Shown here: piece by piece, positions 1-9,048 of the stretch | Numbering within the stretch: position 1 is the first letter of the stretch | Layout of the letters: every line of letters begins with the position of its first letter | DNA from: Gammaproteobacteria bacterium | GTDB lineage: Bacteria > Pseudomonadota > Gammaproteobacteria > Arenicellales > CAJQKF01 | DNA length: 32,367 nucleotides | Direction: 5' to 3' | Assembly (NCBI GenBank): GCA_030429125.1 | Contig: JAUIDF010000009.1 | Coordinates: 1-32,367 of the forward strand | The notes under the pieces: generated by a model | Seen by the model: the letters and a program-made list of their open reading frames with translations, nothing else | Told to the model about the DNA's origin: nothing | The model's database searches: none | Program-made: the position numbers and the translations under genes

Positions 1-163
1 CCCAGCGGCCGTGAACCGAGTCAAACGCAAGAAGGTGTGCGGCGCCTGCGCCATCCATGGAGATATCGTTAATCCGGCAAAAGGAAATAGCGGCATCCGA
101 CCCGGCGGCCCGAAGCGCCAGCCGTCCCATTCGTCCGAAGCCATTGATGCCGACTCGTATCAT
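1..163 (-). CDS. gap: Type I glyceraldehyde-3-phosphate dehydrogenase, N-terminal part (truncated by window edge)
   Basis: Manual reverse-strand translation from ATG at 163 gives [54 protein letters not shown], the classic GAPDH Rossmann start ([15 protein letters not shown]) and [11 protein letters not shown] motif. It is absent from the ORF track because it runs off the window. Confidence 0.92.
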   Translation of the reverse strand, partial: MIRVGINGFGRMGRLALRAAGSDAAISFCRINDISMDGAGAAHLLAFDSVHGRW

Positions 164-239
164 GATCCCGTCCTGAAAAGCGCCGAAGACTCGCAGGTCT
201 TCGTTGCAGCCTGATGACATTGCCGATCCGAGGTCGACG

Positions 240-614
240 ATGACGACCAGTGTACCGCGTCCGATTCTTGGTCTCATCGCGGCGCCCCTCGCCTCGGCCC
301 TGGTGCACGGAGTGTACGTGCAGGACATCGCTGCCGCCTTCCCGGCGCTGTTCATCGCCGCCGCCGGTTGCCTGTGCCTGGGGTTGCCGTCAGTTGCCCT
401 GCTCTCGCGTTTCGGTCGCGTGAGCGCCTGGCGGGTCGCGCTTGCGGGAGTTTGCGCGGGCGTCGTTGCAGCGGTGTTCCTGTTTATTTACATTACCATG
501 GCCCAGGGTGAGTCCGTTTCCAGTGTGTTGGCGCGGCACCTTCTCACGCTGTTTGCGATGCATGGCGCGATCGTGGCGACGGTGTACTGGATCGTCGTGC
601 TGCGCAGTGCGTGA
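240..614 (+). CDS. Small integral membrane protein of unknown function
   Basis: ORF with about four hydrophobic segments ([69 protein letters not shown]). ATG at 240 chosen over 204. Confidence 0.65.
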   Translation: MTTSVPRPILGLIAAPLASALVHGVYVQDIAAAFPALFIAAAGCLCLGLPSVALLSRFGRVSAWRVALAGVCAGVVAAVFLFIYITMAQGESVSSVLARHLLTLFAMHGAIVATVYWIVVLRSA

Positions 615-703
615 CACCCGCCGTACGTTGTCCCGCAGCGTTCCGGGCCGTCGCCACCCGTGTCGCGGTGCGGCCTTCCACGTCTTTCCCATAGTCCGCC
701 GAC

Positions 704-1093
704 ATGGTTTCGCAGATCAGAACGCACTTGATGTTCGACGGCAACGCCGAGGAGGCGATGGAGTTTTACGTCGACTTGTTTACGAACGCGACGATTCTCG
801 AACGCGTGCACTATGCCGACGGCGACCTCGAAGGGCGGCTTCACTTCGCCCGTTTTGTGCTTGCCGGCACGGAGTTCATCTGCATCGACTCGCCGGCAAA
901 GCACGAATTCGGTTTCACGCCGGCGATCTCGCTGTTCGTCGACTGCGAGTCGGCCGACGAGCAGGCGCGGATTTTCGATACGCTGGTGGGCGACGGTTCG
1001 GTGCTGATGCCGCTCGACGACTACGGGTTCAGTACGCGCTTCGGCTGGGTCAGGGATCGATTCGGCGTGTCGTGGCAATTGAACCTGCCCTGA
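704..1093 (+). CDS. VOC family (glyoxalase/bleomycin resistance, PhnB-like) protein
   Basis: Translation MVSQIRTHLMFDGNAEEAMEFYVDLFTNATI...GWVRDRFGVSWQLNLP has the PhnB-like start (LMFxGxAEEAMxFY) and end (RFGVSWQL). Confidence 0.88.
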   Translation: MVSQIRTHLMFDGNAEEAMEFYVDLFTNATILERVHYADGDLEGRLHFARFVLAGTEFICIDSPAKHEFGFTPAISLFVDCESADEQARIFDTLVGDGSVLMPLDDYGFSTRFGWVRDRFGVSWQLNLP

Positions 1094-1102
1094 GTACGCA
1101 CG

Positions 1103-1594
1103 ATGGTTGATATTCGACCCTTTGCGTCCGCGGACTGGCCCGAGGTGTGGGCCATTCTCGAGCCGGTATTTCGCGCCGGCGACACGTACAGCTTCCCCGC
1201 CGATATCGACGAGGCCGAGGCCTACCGGGTGTGGATCGAGCTGCCCGTTGCGACCTTCGTCGCCGTCGATCCGGCAGGGTGCGTGCTCGGCACCTACTAT
1301 CTCAAGGCGAACCAGGCGGGCCCGGGGGCGCACGTTTGCAACTGCGGCTACGTGACCGGTGACCGCGCGCGGGGTCGGGGGGTGGCATCGGCCCTGTGCG
1401 AGCATTCCCAACGCCAGGCCGTCGAACACGGGTTCCGTGCCATGCAGTACAACATGGTGGTGTCGACCAACGCCGGCGCGGTTCGCCTGTGGCAGCGGCA
1501 TGGTTTCGAGATCGTCGGCACCTTGCCCGGCGCGTTCCGGCATCCCGGGCAGGGCTTCGTGGACGCCTACGTCATGTACAAGACGCTCGCCTGA
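1103..1594 (+). CDS. GNAT family N-acetyltransferase
   Basis: VDIRPFASADWPEVWAIL start, CNCGYVTGDRARGRGVASALCEHSQ acetyl-CoA loop, NAGAVRLWQRHGFEIVGTLPGAFRHPGQGFVDAYVMYKTL end. Confidence 0.9.
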   Translation: MVDIRPFASADWPEVWAILEPVFRAGDTYSFPADIDEAEAYRVWIELPVATFVAVDPAGCVLGTYYLKANQAGPGAHVCNCGYVTGDRARGRGVASALCEHSQRQAVEHGFRAMQYNMVVSTNAGAVRLWQRHGFEIVGTLPGAFRHPGQGFVDAYVMYKTLA

Positions 1595-1609
1595 CCCGGG
1601 GCCGACATC

Positions 1610-2662
1610 GTGACCGTGCGGGTACGCGCCGAGATTCCCGAAGACGCCGCGGCGATTGCCCGGGTGACGCAAGCGGCATTCGCGGTCGCGGAACACGCCG
1701 ACGGGACGGAGCAGTTCATCGTCGCCGCACTGCGCGATGCCGGCGCCCTCGCGGTATCCCTGGTCGCCGAGGCCGACGGCCTGATCGTCGGTCACGTCGC
1801 CGTCTCGCCGGTCGCTGTCGATGGTGTCGCGTGCGGCTGGCTCGGACTCGGGCCGGTCTCGGTGATGCCCGGCCGCCACGGGCGGGGCATTGGAACGGCG
1901 CTGATCGAGGCGGCGCTGGATCGCCTTCGTCGCCGCGGCGCCGCGGGCTGCGTGGTGCTCGGCGAGCCGGCCTACTACGGCCGCTTCGGGTTTCGGGCCG
2001 ACCTCCGCCTCTCGCTCCCGGAGGTGCCGCCCGACTACTTCCTCGCTCTGGCGATTTCCGACTCTCCGCCCGCGGGGGTCGTATCCTTTCACGAGGCATT
2101 CGATACCGTGCCGCCGGACGGCATCATCCGGCTGCGACCGGCGAGCGGGGACGACCTGGACCTTCTGCGTCGCTGGGACGAGCAGCCTCACGTCATTGCG
2201 TCCGACCCCGATAGCGACTGGCAGTGGGCCTCGGAACTGCCCAGGAATCCGCCGTGGCGCGATCAACTGATCGCCGAGCTCGACCGCGCGCCGATCGGCT
2301 TCGTGCAGGTTATCGATCCGGCCCGCGAGGACAGCCACTACTGGGGCGACGTGCCGCCGAACCTGCGCGCGGTGGATATCTGGATCGGCGAAGCCGACCA
2401 GCTCGGCCGCGGCCATGGCACGCGCATCATGAACCAGGTGCTGGCACGATGCTTCGCCGATCCGGCCGTCGACGCCGTGCTCATCGATCCGCTGGCAGGC
2501 AATATCCGCGCCCACCGGTTCTATCGGCGTCTCGGCTTCGAGTTCGTCGAGAAACGGTATTTCGGGCATGATCATTGCGCGGTGCATCGGCTCGATCGCG
2601 CCCGCTTCGAGCGCGCGGTCGGCGGGACATTGCGGGTTGACTCGGACGGCGCATTGCGCTGA
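1610..2662 (+). CDS. Tandem GNAT protein: N-terminal YhbS-like domain fused to C-terminal AAC(6')/IucB-like acetyltransferase domain
   Basis: First domain has GPVSVMPGRHGRGIGTALIEAAL and EPAYYGRFGF. Second has RLRPASGDDLDLLRRWDEQPHV...DIWIGEADQLGRGHGTRIMNQVL...NIRAHRFYRRLGFEFVEKRYFGHDHCAVHRLDR. Confidence 0.85.
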   Translation: MTVRVRAEIPEDAAAIARVTQAAFAVAEHADGTEQFIVAALRDAGALAVSLVAEADGLIVGHVAVSPVAVDGVACGWLGLGPVSVMPGRHGRGIGTALIEAALDRLRRRGAAGCVVLGEPAYYGRFGFRADLRLSLPEVPPDYFLALAISDSPPAGVVSFHEAFDTVPPDGIIRLRPASGDDLDLLRRWDEQPHVIASDPDSDWQWASELPRNPPWRDQLIAELDRAPIGFVQVIDPAREDSHYWGDVPPNLRAVDIWIGEADQLGRGHGTRIMNQVLARCFADPAVDAVLIDPLAGNIRAHRFYRRLGFEFVEKRYFGHDHCAVHRLDRARFERAVGGTLRVDSDGALR

Positions 2663-2759
2663 ACTCGCGCCCCTTCGATTTTCCGGGCGCCGATCTGCCG
2701 GTCGCCCGCCCGCGCACGGCGTCCACCGTGCGCGCCGCAACCACACCAAGGAGCGCCGA

Positions 2760-3056
2760 GTGACCGAGTCCAGACCCGAGGCCGTATCGACCGTGCAGAT
2801 CAACAACGAGGCGGTCGTCGTCACCGAGTGGCGGTTCCCGCCGGGCGCCGAAACCGGCTGGCACCGCCACACCCGGGACTACGTCGTCGTGCCCCAGACC
2901 GACGGTAACCTGCTGATGGAGACCCGCGACCAGGAAGTCATCGCCGAGTTGGCCGCGGGCCGCTCCTACTTTCGCAACAAGGGGGTGGAGCACAACGTGG
3001 TCAACGACAACGAGCACGAGTTCGTGTTCATCGAGATCGAGGTCAAAACCGGCTGA
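2760..3056 (+). CDS. Small cupin-domain protein
   Basis: GTG start at 2760 within ORF 2568..3056: MTESRPEAVSTVQINNEAVVVTEWRFPPGAETGWHRHTRDYVVVPQTDGNLLME...GVEHNVVNDNEHEFVFIEIEVK, with cupin-type GWHRH and EHNV. Confidence 0.8.
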   Translation: MTESRPEAVSTVQINNEAVVVTEWRFPPGAETGWHRHTRDYVVVPQTDGNLLMETRDQEVIAELAAGRSYFRNKGVEHNVVNDNEHEFVFIEIEVKTG

Positions 3057-3096
3057 GGGCGCGCGGCGGCACGGCTGCCTGTCGAGGCCAAGTCGC

Positions 3097-3102
3097 TATA
3101 AT
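3097..3102 (+). promoter_or_regulatory. Candidate sigma70 -10 element (TATAAT) upstream of the exported-protein gene
   Basis: Perfect TATAAT hexamer 45 bp upstream of ATG 3147. The upstream -35 candidate (CTGCCT, 3075-3080) is weak. Confidence 0.4.
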
Positions 3103-3146
3103 ACGGCACGAGATCAGCACCGCGCGGCGTTGCCCGGGGGTGTCCG

Positions 3147-5108
3147 ATGGTTCCTCGAGTTTCGATGTGTCGCCTGCTGGGCGCGTTCATGCTGCTGGGG
3201 GTGGTGCATGCCGCCACGGCAGCGGTCGAGCCCCGTCTGCTCAGCGCCTGGCGCGCCACCATCAGCAACGCGACCGGTACGTGGATTCTCCAGTTCAGGC
3301 CGGAGTTCGACGGTCGATACCGCACCCGTTTCTCCGGTCCGGCCCCGGTGCCCGACGAAACCGGCCTGCTCGAGGCCATCGACGGCCGCTGGTCGGTGCT
3401 CAAGGATGACGGCCGCACCGACGGCGGCACCTACGTCTTTGCCACCGACGACGTCGTGACCTTCACCGGGCGCGACGGAACGGTGGTCTGGCAGCGCGAA
3501 TCCTCCCTGCCACCGGTGCCGGGCGCCCCGGCCGCGGCCATTCCGGGCGCCGGTCCGGTGCCTCCCTCGCCACCCGGCCTGCCGCCGGCGGCAGGCGCCC
3601 CCCCGGGCGACTGGCCGCCGGGCGATTTACCGGCCCAGGCCGCGGCGCTGCTCGATCGTGCACGCGAATGGCGCACCGATGCCGTGCTCGAGGGCATCGA
3701 GACCGATCTCCTCGGCAGCGGCAGCGCCGTGGTCTCCAACCTCGATACCGCCGCGGGCCGCGCCACGCTGAAGTTCATCTATTGCTCGCCAGCGGACCGG
3801 CGTCGCCTGGTCATCTCGCCCGGCATGGCCTTCGGCGAAACGTTCGAGGCCGAGTCGCCGCGTTGCGACGGCGCGCGCACGCCGCCGCCGGATTTCATGG
3901 ACCTGCCGGAAGCCGTCCGTCGGGCGCGCGGTCGCGGACTGGTGGACGGCGATCCGCGGTCCGCCAGCCTCGGCTACGTTACCGGCGTCGAGGGCGAGGA
4001 ACCGAGCGGCTGGATGTGGCGCATTCATCCACCCCGTTACAGCAACGACCCGGTGTACGAGATTCCCGTGACAAGCCGAACCGGTGCCGCGGCGCGACAA
4101 GTCGATGCCTGTGCGTTGCTGACCGCCGAGGACGCCGCCGGTTTGATCGGCGCCGTGCAATCGATTGATCCCGGCTACCTCGTCGCGGGTACCTGGGGAT
4201 GCACCTGGCAGGCGTCCGGCGATGCCGGCCGCCGCGTGTCGCTCGTCGTCGACCAGGACCCGCATCGCGATGCCGGTGCCTACCTGGATCGCCAGGCGCG
4301 GGGCGGGCGAACGCCGGTCGAGGGACTGGGCGATCGCGCGGTGCTGTTCGACTCGCCCGCCGGCGCGGCGTTTCTCGACATACTTGTCGGTGAAACTCTC
4401 CTGCAATTGACGCTGGGGCGCGAAGAGGCGGGACGCGACCCGGCGATCCGCGATCTCGGTCGTGCGGTCACCGAGCGCTTTAACGCGGGCATTGGCGTGA
4501 CCGTGACGGCGAGTCCCCTTCACGTACTGCGGGGCCGGTGGCGGACCACGGTCGGCGGCGACCGGCTTGCCCTCACGGTCGACGAATTCGACGCCTTTAC
4601 GCTGGTTGCGGACGATGGCGCGACGACGCTCGGCAGCGGATCGATTCGCCACCAGGATCGCCGCGCGAGGATCATTTTCGATCCGTCGCCGACCCTCGTG
4701 TCGGCCGCGCAAAAGAATGGCCTGCGCGGGTTCTATGGCGCCATGGTGGTGGAGGAGCGACGCGTGTCTCGCGATGCCATGGACATGCGGGGACACGACC
4801 TGGCGACGATCCGCTGGACGAGGGAGGCGTCGACCGGGCATCTCCCGGCGCCGGCTGCCGGACAGCCACCGGCCGCGGACATCGCCGGCCCGGGTGCTCC
4901 CGTCATCGGACCGGCACCGCCCGCCAGGGCGGTCGCGACGCCTGCGGCGGGCGACGCCACGGGCGCCGTCGATCCCGCGTCCCGGCAGCCGTCCGGCGTC
5001 GACGGGAAGATCGAGCGCGCGGGCGAGAAGATCCAGGACTGGGCGGACAAGGCCGGCCGCAAGCTCGGCGGATTTCTCGATCGGCTGGGGGGGTCGGGCG
5101 GCGACTGA
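3147..5108 (+). CDS. Large exported multidomain protein of unknown function
   Basis: Signal-peptide-like N-terminus (MCRLLGAFMLLGVVHAATAA), Pro/Ala-rich linker (PAAAIPGAGPVPPSPPGLPPAAGAPPGDWPPGD), internal VDACALLTAEDAAGLIGA...GTWGCTWQ segment, amphipathic C-terminus (KIERAGEKIQDWADKAGRKLGGFLDRLGG). Confidence 0.75.
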   Translation: MVPRVSMCRLLGAFMLLGVVHAATAAVEPRLLSAWRATISNATGTWILQFRPEFDGRYRTRFSGPAPVPDETGLLEAIDGRWSVLKDDGRTDGGTYVFATDDVVTFTGRDGTVVWQRESSLPPVPGAPAAAIPGAGPVPPSPPGLPPAAGAPPGDWPPGDLPAQAAALLDRAREWRTDAVLEGIETDLLGSGSAVVSNLDTAAGRATLKFIYCSPADRRRLVISPGMAFGETFEAESPRCDGARTPPPDFMDLPEAVRRARGRGLVDGDPRSASLGYVTGVEGEEPSGWMWRIHPPRYSNDPVYEIPVTSRTGAAARQVDACALLTAEDAAGLIGAVQSIDPGYLVAGTWGCTWQASGDAGRRVSLVVDQDPHRDAGAYLDRQARGGRTPVEGLGDRAVLFDSPAGAAFLDILVGETLLQLTLGREEAGRDPAIRDLGRAVTERFNAGIGVTVTASPLHVLRGRWRTTVGGDRLALTVDEFDAFTLVADDGATTLGSGSIRHQDRRARIIFDPSPTLVSAAQKNGLRGFYGAMVVEERRVSRDAMDMRGHDLATIRWTREASTGHLPAPAAGQPPAADIAGPGAPVIGPAPPARAVATPAAGDATGAVDPASRQPSGVDGKIERAGEKIQDWADKAGRKLGGFLDRLGGSGGD

Positions 5109-5263
5109 GCGCGCGGTGTCTGCTGCAAGCCGGGGCGGACCGATCGCGCGGCTGTTCGATTCGTCCCCGGGCATCGAATCCGGTCGCCTCCTCGAGCAGG
5201 GTTTCCACGGCGGTGCGAACCGCGTGCACGCGCGTGTCTTCGGGTTGGACGGATTCGGCCGCT

Positions 5264-5860
5264 TCAGTGCTGCGCCAGCAGGCACCACACGGCGAGCAGC
5301 GGCGATGGCCCCGAGCGCATGGCGTGCCTGACGCCGGGCGGATTGTGGACCGCGCCGCCCATTCCCGGCGCATGCCAGTCGAGGCCGTCGCGCCGCCATT
5401 CGCCGTCGCTCAGCACCACGTAGATCTCTTCCGGCGGATGGCTGTGGTCAGGATAACGGATGCGGGGCGCGGTCAGCGTCACCCCAACGATGACGTCGGA
5501 GCGTCGTTCGATACCGTTCGGCGCGATGGCCCAGGCATTGGCATGTCCGTCGTGAAAGGCGGCGCCGTGCGAGTCCGATCCCGCGCGTCGATGCCACGCC
5601 AGCAGCGGCAGCAGTGCCTCGAGCGATGCGGCGACTTCGCCCGCCGTGCCGCCCGCCGCGCGTGCGTTGGCGATGGCCGCAGACAGGAATTGGCAGACCG
5701 GGAGGGTCGATGCCGGCCGGCGCGTTTCGATCGGCCCCGGTGCGCGAAGCGCGGCGAAAATCCGTTCGCCCGCGGCGCAGGCATCGTCGTGCGGACGCGC
5801 GGCGAAGAAGGCACCGCGAGTCGCGTCGATGAACCGCTGCAGGGAATCGGGACGCGCCAT
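5264..5860 (-). CDS. DMSP lyase-like cupin protein (DddL/DddQ family)
   Basis: YPDHSHPPEEIYVVLS followed by AVHNPPGVRHAMRSGPSPLLAVWCLL. Spacing Y..H.H...E.Y...(32 residues)...H fits the DddQ metal/catalytic residue pattern recalled for that family (Y120/H123/H125/E129/Y131/H163). Confidence 0.75.
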   Translation of the reverse strand: MARPDSLQRFIDATRGAFFAARPHDDACAAGERIFAALRAPGPIETRRPASTLPVCQFLSAAIANARAAGGTAGEVAASLEALLPLLAWHRRAGSDSHGAAFHDGHANAWAIAPNGIERRSDVIVGVTLTAPRIRYPDHSHPPEEIYVVLSDGEWRRDGLDWHAPGMGGAVHNPPGVRHAMRSGPSPLLAVWCLLAQH

Positions 5861-5986
5861 GGAGGTTTTTCGGGCAGGGAGGACACGAGTCTACCTGTTT
5901 CGGCGTGCCGACCCCAGTTTGCGACGGCGCCATCGGGCGCCCGGCACAGTGAACGCGACCGGCGACTGACGCCGCGCTGCTCGTCG

Positions 5987-7897
5987 CTAGCCACTCTCCG
6001 TGCGCGCCTCCCCCATCCATTGCGGCGCGACGCCGACGGCGGTCAATGCCAGGCCGACGGCGAAATACCAGGGTTCGACGAACAGGAACAGGATGCCGGC
6101 GGCGAGCAGGACGATGCGTGGCAGGGCGCTGATCGGCTTGCGCAGGTAGCCCTCCACCGCCATGCCGACGACGATCATGCTGATGGCGACGTTGATCGTG
6201 GCAAAGGCAATCTCGAACGTGGTGCCGTTGAGCAGCAGCGCCTCGTTGTAGACAAAGCTGAACGGCACCAGGAAGGCGGCAATGGCGATCTTCACCGCGT
6301 TGGCGGCAATGGTGAGCGGGTTCTCGTCGGCGATGGCGCTGGCGGCATAGGCGGCGACCGCCACGGGCGGCGTCAACGCCGACATCACCGCGAAATAGAG
6401 CAGGAACATGTGCCCCGCCATGGGCGAGATGCCGAGATCGGCCATCACCGGTGCGATCAGCACGGCGGCGAGAATGAAGGCGCTCGGCGTCGGCATGCCC
6501 AGGCCCAGCAGGATGGTGAGCCCGGCGGCCACGAGCAGGGAAAGGAACAGGTCGGCGCCCGAGATGAGAAACACGAGGTGGGAGAACTTGGACGCCAGGC
6601 CGGTCATGGTAATGCCGCCGATCACCAGGCCCGCGGCCGCGCAGGCGCCGGCCACGGCCACCATGCGCAGGCTGGACTCGGCGAGAATGTCGAGGACCGC
6701 CCGCGGGGTCAGGCGCGTGGCGCGCTTCAGCGACGAGACCACGATTACGGCCGCGGTGCCATACACGGCCGCATAGGTCGGCGTGTAGCCTTCCAGCAGC
6801 GCCCAGGTGATGACCACCAGCGGCACGATGAACAGGCCACCGTCCCTGAGTGTCGCCAGCAGGGTCGGCACCTGGCTTTCGGCGAGTCCGGACAGGCCGA
6901 TGCGCTTGGCGCGCAAGTGCACCTGGAAATAGATCGGCACGTAGTAGAGCAGGGCGGGGATGAGGCCGGCCAGCGCGATGTCGACGTAGGCGATGCCGGT
7001 GTATTCGGCCATGATGAACGCCGCTGCCCCCATGACCGGGGGTAGCAGGCTGCCGCCGGTGGAGGCCGCGACTTCCACCGCGCCGGCGAAGGCGCCGCTG
7101 TAGCCGAGTCGTCGCATCATGGGAATGGTGACCGCGCCGGTGGTGACCACGTCCGAGGTCGGGCTGCCGGAAATGGTGCCGTACAGCCCCGAGGAAATTA
7201 CCGCGATCTTGGCCGGTCCGCCCTGCGCGCGTCCGGTCAGCGAGGCGGCGAGGTTGAAAAAGAAGTCGCCGCCGCCGGTCTTGGCGAGCGCGGTGCCGAA
7301 CAGTACGAACAGGAAGGCATAGGTGGCCGCCACGCGCAGCGGTACGCCGAACAGGCCGTCCGTGGTGAACACCATGATGTCGAGAAAATGCGGGACGGTG
7401 ATCTCGCCGTGGGTCAGCGGGCCGCTGAGGCGATCACCGAACAGGTTATAGACGATGAAGCCGATGACGATCAGCGTCAGCCCCGGGCCCACCGTGCGGC
7501 GCATGGCCTCGATGGTGAGCAGGATGACGAGACTGGCGAAAAACACGTCGAAGGTCGACAGCGGATCGAGCAGCGTGATGCGCTGGGCGATGGTGTCGGC
7601 CTGGGTGAGAAAGTAGATGCCGCAGGCGGCGGACAGCGCCGAGAGCGGCCAGTCGAACCAGTCCACGCGCTCGGCGTCGGCGTGCGGACCGTGGCCGATC
7701 ATCAGGAAGGTGAGGACCAGCATCAGCGCGAGGAACGTGATGGTCAGGGACAACACGTCCTCGGTGGAGAATGCCGCCGCGTATACCGTCCACACGGCGG
7801 TGAGGGCGGCGAACACCTTGATGCCGCCGCCCAGGCGGCCACCGGGCCGCCTTCGAACGCCTGTGTCGAAGGCGAACCGGGTGATCGCCCTGAGCAT
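5987..7897 (-). CDS. TRAP transporter permease, fused small+large membrane subunits (DctQM type)
   Basis: 636 aa polytopic protein with TRAP motifs: GLYGTISGSPTSDVVTTGAVTIPMMRRLGYSGAFAGAVEVAASTGGSLLPPVMGAAAFIMAEYTGIAY and GLGMPTPSAFILAAVLIAPV. Confidence 0.95.
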   Translation of the reverse strand: MLRAITRFAFDTGVRRRPGGRLGGGIKVFAALTAVWTVYAAAFSTEDVLSLTITFLALMLVLTFLMIGHGPHADAERVDWFDWPLSALSAACGIYFLTQADTIAQRITLLDPLSTFDVFFASLVILLTIEAMRRTVGPGLTLIVIGFIVYNLFGDRLSGPLTHGEITVPHFLDIMVFTTDGLFGVPLRVAATYAFLFVLFGTALAKTGGGDFFFNLAASLTGRAQGGPAKIAVISSGLYGTISGSPTSDVVTTGAVTIPMMRRLGYSGAFAGAVEVAASTGGSLLPPVMGAAAFIMAEYTGIAYVDIALAGLIPALLYYVPIYFQVHLRAKRIGLSGLAESQVPTLLATLRDGGLFIVPLVVITWALLEGYTPTYAAVYGTAAVIVVSSLKRATRLTPRAVLDILAESSLRMVAVAGACAAAGLVIGGITMTGLASKFSHLVFLISGADLFLSLLVAAGLTILLGLGMPTPSAFILAAVLIAPVMADLGISPMAGHMFLLYFAVMSALTPPVAVAAYAASAIADENPLTIAANAVKIAIAAFLVPFSFVYNEALLLNGTTFEIAFATINVAISMIVVGMAVEGYLRKPISALPRIVLLAAGILFLFVEPWYFAVGLALTAVGVAPQWMGEARTESG

Positions 7898-7903
7898 GTG
7901 GAG

Positions 7904-8896
7904 TTACATCAGGCCCTTGTCTTTATAGACTGCCTCGGCGGCCGGGTGGTACGGCACCGTCGAGGCGCCCGCCATCAACTTCGCATCTAGGGGCGACATG
8001 GCCTTGTGCACGCCCTGCATCTGGTCGACGTGGTCGATCAGCGCCGCGGTCACGTCCTTCACCATCTCGGGATCGGCATCCTCGTGGGCGAACAGCTGCG
8101 CGGACAGGGTCACCGTCAGGGTGTCGTTGTCGGCCCAGTCGTAGGCGTCGGCGGGAATCGTGTACTTGCCGATGCTCCACTCGGCGGCGACGGTGTCGGC
8201 GGTCGCCTCGGTGATGGGCACCAGCGAGAGCTCGATGGCCTCGGCGAGCTGGCGGATGGAGCTGTGGTTGACGAACAGGGAATTGAGGATGGCGTCGGCG
8301 CGACGGTCGCGCATCATCTCACCCTGTTCCTTGGAGGCGGCGAAGGTCACCGAGCCGCCCCAGGCCTCGAGATTCTCGATGCTCGCACCCACCGCATTGA
8401 GCATGGACTCGCCGACGCCGCTCGCCACGTTGCCGCGGCGGTTGAGCAGAATGCGCGCCGGCACCTGCTTGGCGGCGATGTCCTCGAGGGTGGAAATGCC
8501 GTGCTCCTCGGCGAAGTCGCGGTTGACGATGAGCTGCATCGGCGCCCAGGTGTAGATCACCGCCACGGTCTTCATGGAGTCGATGGGCCCGGAGAACGGC
8601 TCCTCGCCGTTCAGCGCCGCCTTGGCCTCGGCGTCATGGATCAGCGCCAGGTCGCACTTCTTCTGCTCGATCTGCATGACGTTGGCGAAGCCGCCGCCGG
8701 AGGTCTGGTAGGTGACCGTGGAACCGGGGTGCGCGGCTTTCACGGCGTTGTCCACGCCGGCGCCGATCAGCGACCACAGCCCGCCGGGACTGGCGCCGCA
8801 CAGCGTCAGCGAATATTGCGCGGACGCGGCGCCGCTGAAGGCGATGCCGGTGGAAAACGTGGCGCAAAGGGCGAGCAGTTTCAGCGATCGTTTCAT
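7904..8896 (-). CDS. TAXI family TRAP transporter solute-binding protein
   Basis: Start at MKRSLKLLALCATFSTGIAFSGAASAQYSLTLCGASPGGLWSLIGAGVDNAVKAAHPGSTVTYQTSGGGFANV (signal peptide plus TAXI-type GASPGGLWSLIGAG). Directly upstream of the permease. The ORF track's start at 8986 is probably too long. Confidence 0.92.
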   Translation of the reverse strand: MKRSLKLLALCATFSTGIAFSGAASAQYSLTLCGASPGGLWSLIGAGVDNAVKAAHPGSTVTYQTSGGGFANVMQIEQKKCDLALIHDAEAKAALNGEEPFSGPIDSMKTVAVIYTWAPMQLIVNRDFAEEHGISTLEDIAAKQVPARILLNRRGNVASGVGESMLNAVGASIENLEAWGGSVTFAASKEQGEMMRDRRADAILNSLFVNHSSIRQLAEAIELSLVPITEATADTVAAEWSIGKYTIPADAYDWADNDTLTVTLSAQLFAHEDADPEMVKDVTAALIDHVDQMQGVHKAMSPLDAKLMAGASTVPYHPAAEAVYKDKGLM

Positions 8897-9036
8897 GGCG
8901 GTCTCTCTCCTGGTGTGATCCTCGGCCAGCGTTCGACTGCGTGAACCGCTGGGCGTTCGGGTTATCGTCCGGTCATTATGGGTCAAGTCGGATTTCCGCT
9001 CCCGAGCGCCGGTCAGTTGCCGGCTTGCCGATTAAC

Positions 9037-9048
9037 TTAGAAATCTAA
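9037..9048 (+). promoter_or_regulatory. Candidate MarR operator, site 1 (TTAGAAATCTAA), between the TAXI and class II aldolase genes
   Basis: Inverted repeat TTAGA-N2-TCTAA. Shares the 15-mer AACTTAGAAATCTAA with site 3 and is preceded by CCGGCTTG at 9020-9027. Confidence 0.72.

Noticed and set aside
488-2872. 794-aa minus-strand ORF antisense to VOC/GNAT/GNAT genes
   Set aside because: Arg/His/Gly/Ala-rich translation typical of antisense frames in high-GC coding DNA, and it overlaps well supported genes along its whole length.
3627-5399. 590-aa minus-strand ORF
   Set aside because: Antisense to the exported-protein gene, with low-complexity Arg-rich composition and no domain pattern.
4538-7045. 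835-aa plus-strand ORF crossing the convergent region into the TRAP permease
   Set aside because: Runs out of frame over the exported protein, then antisense to the DMSP-lyase-like and TRAP genes. H/G/Q/D/R-rich composition is characteristic of an antisense artefact.
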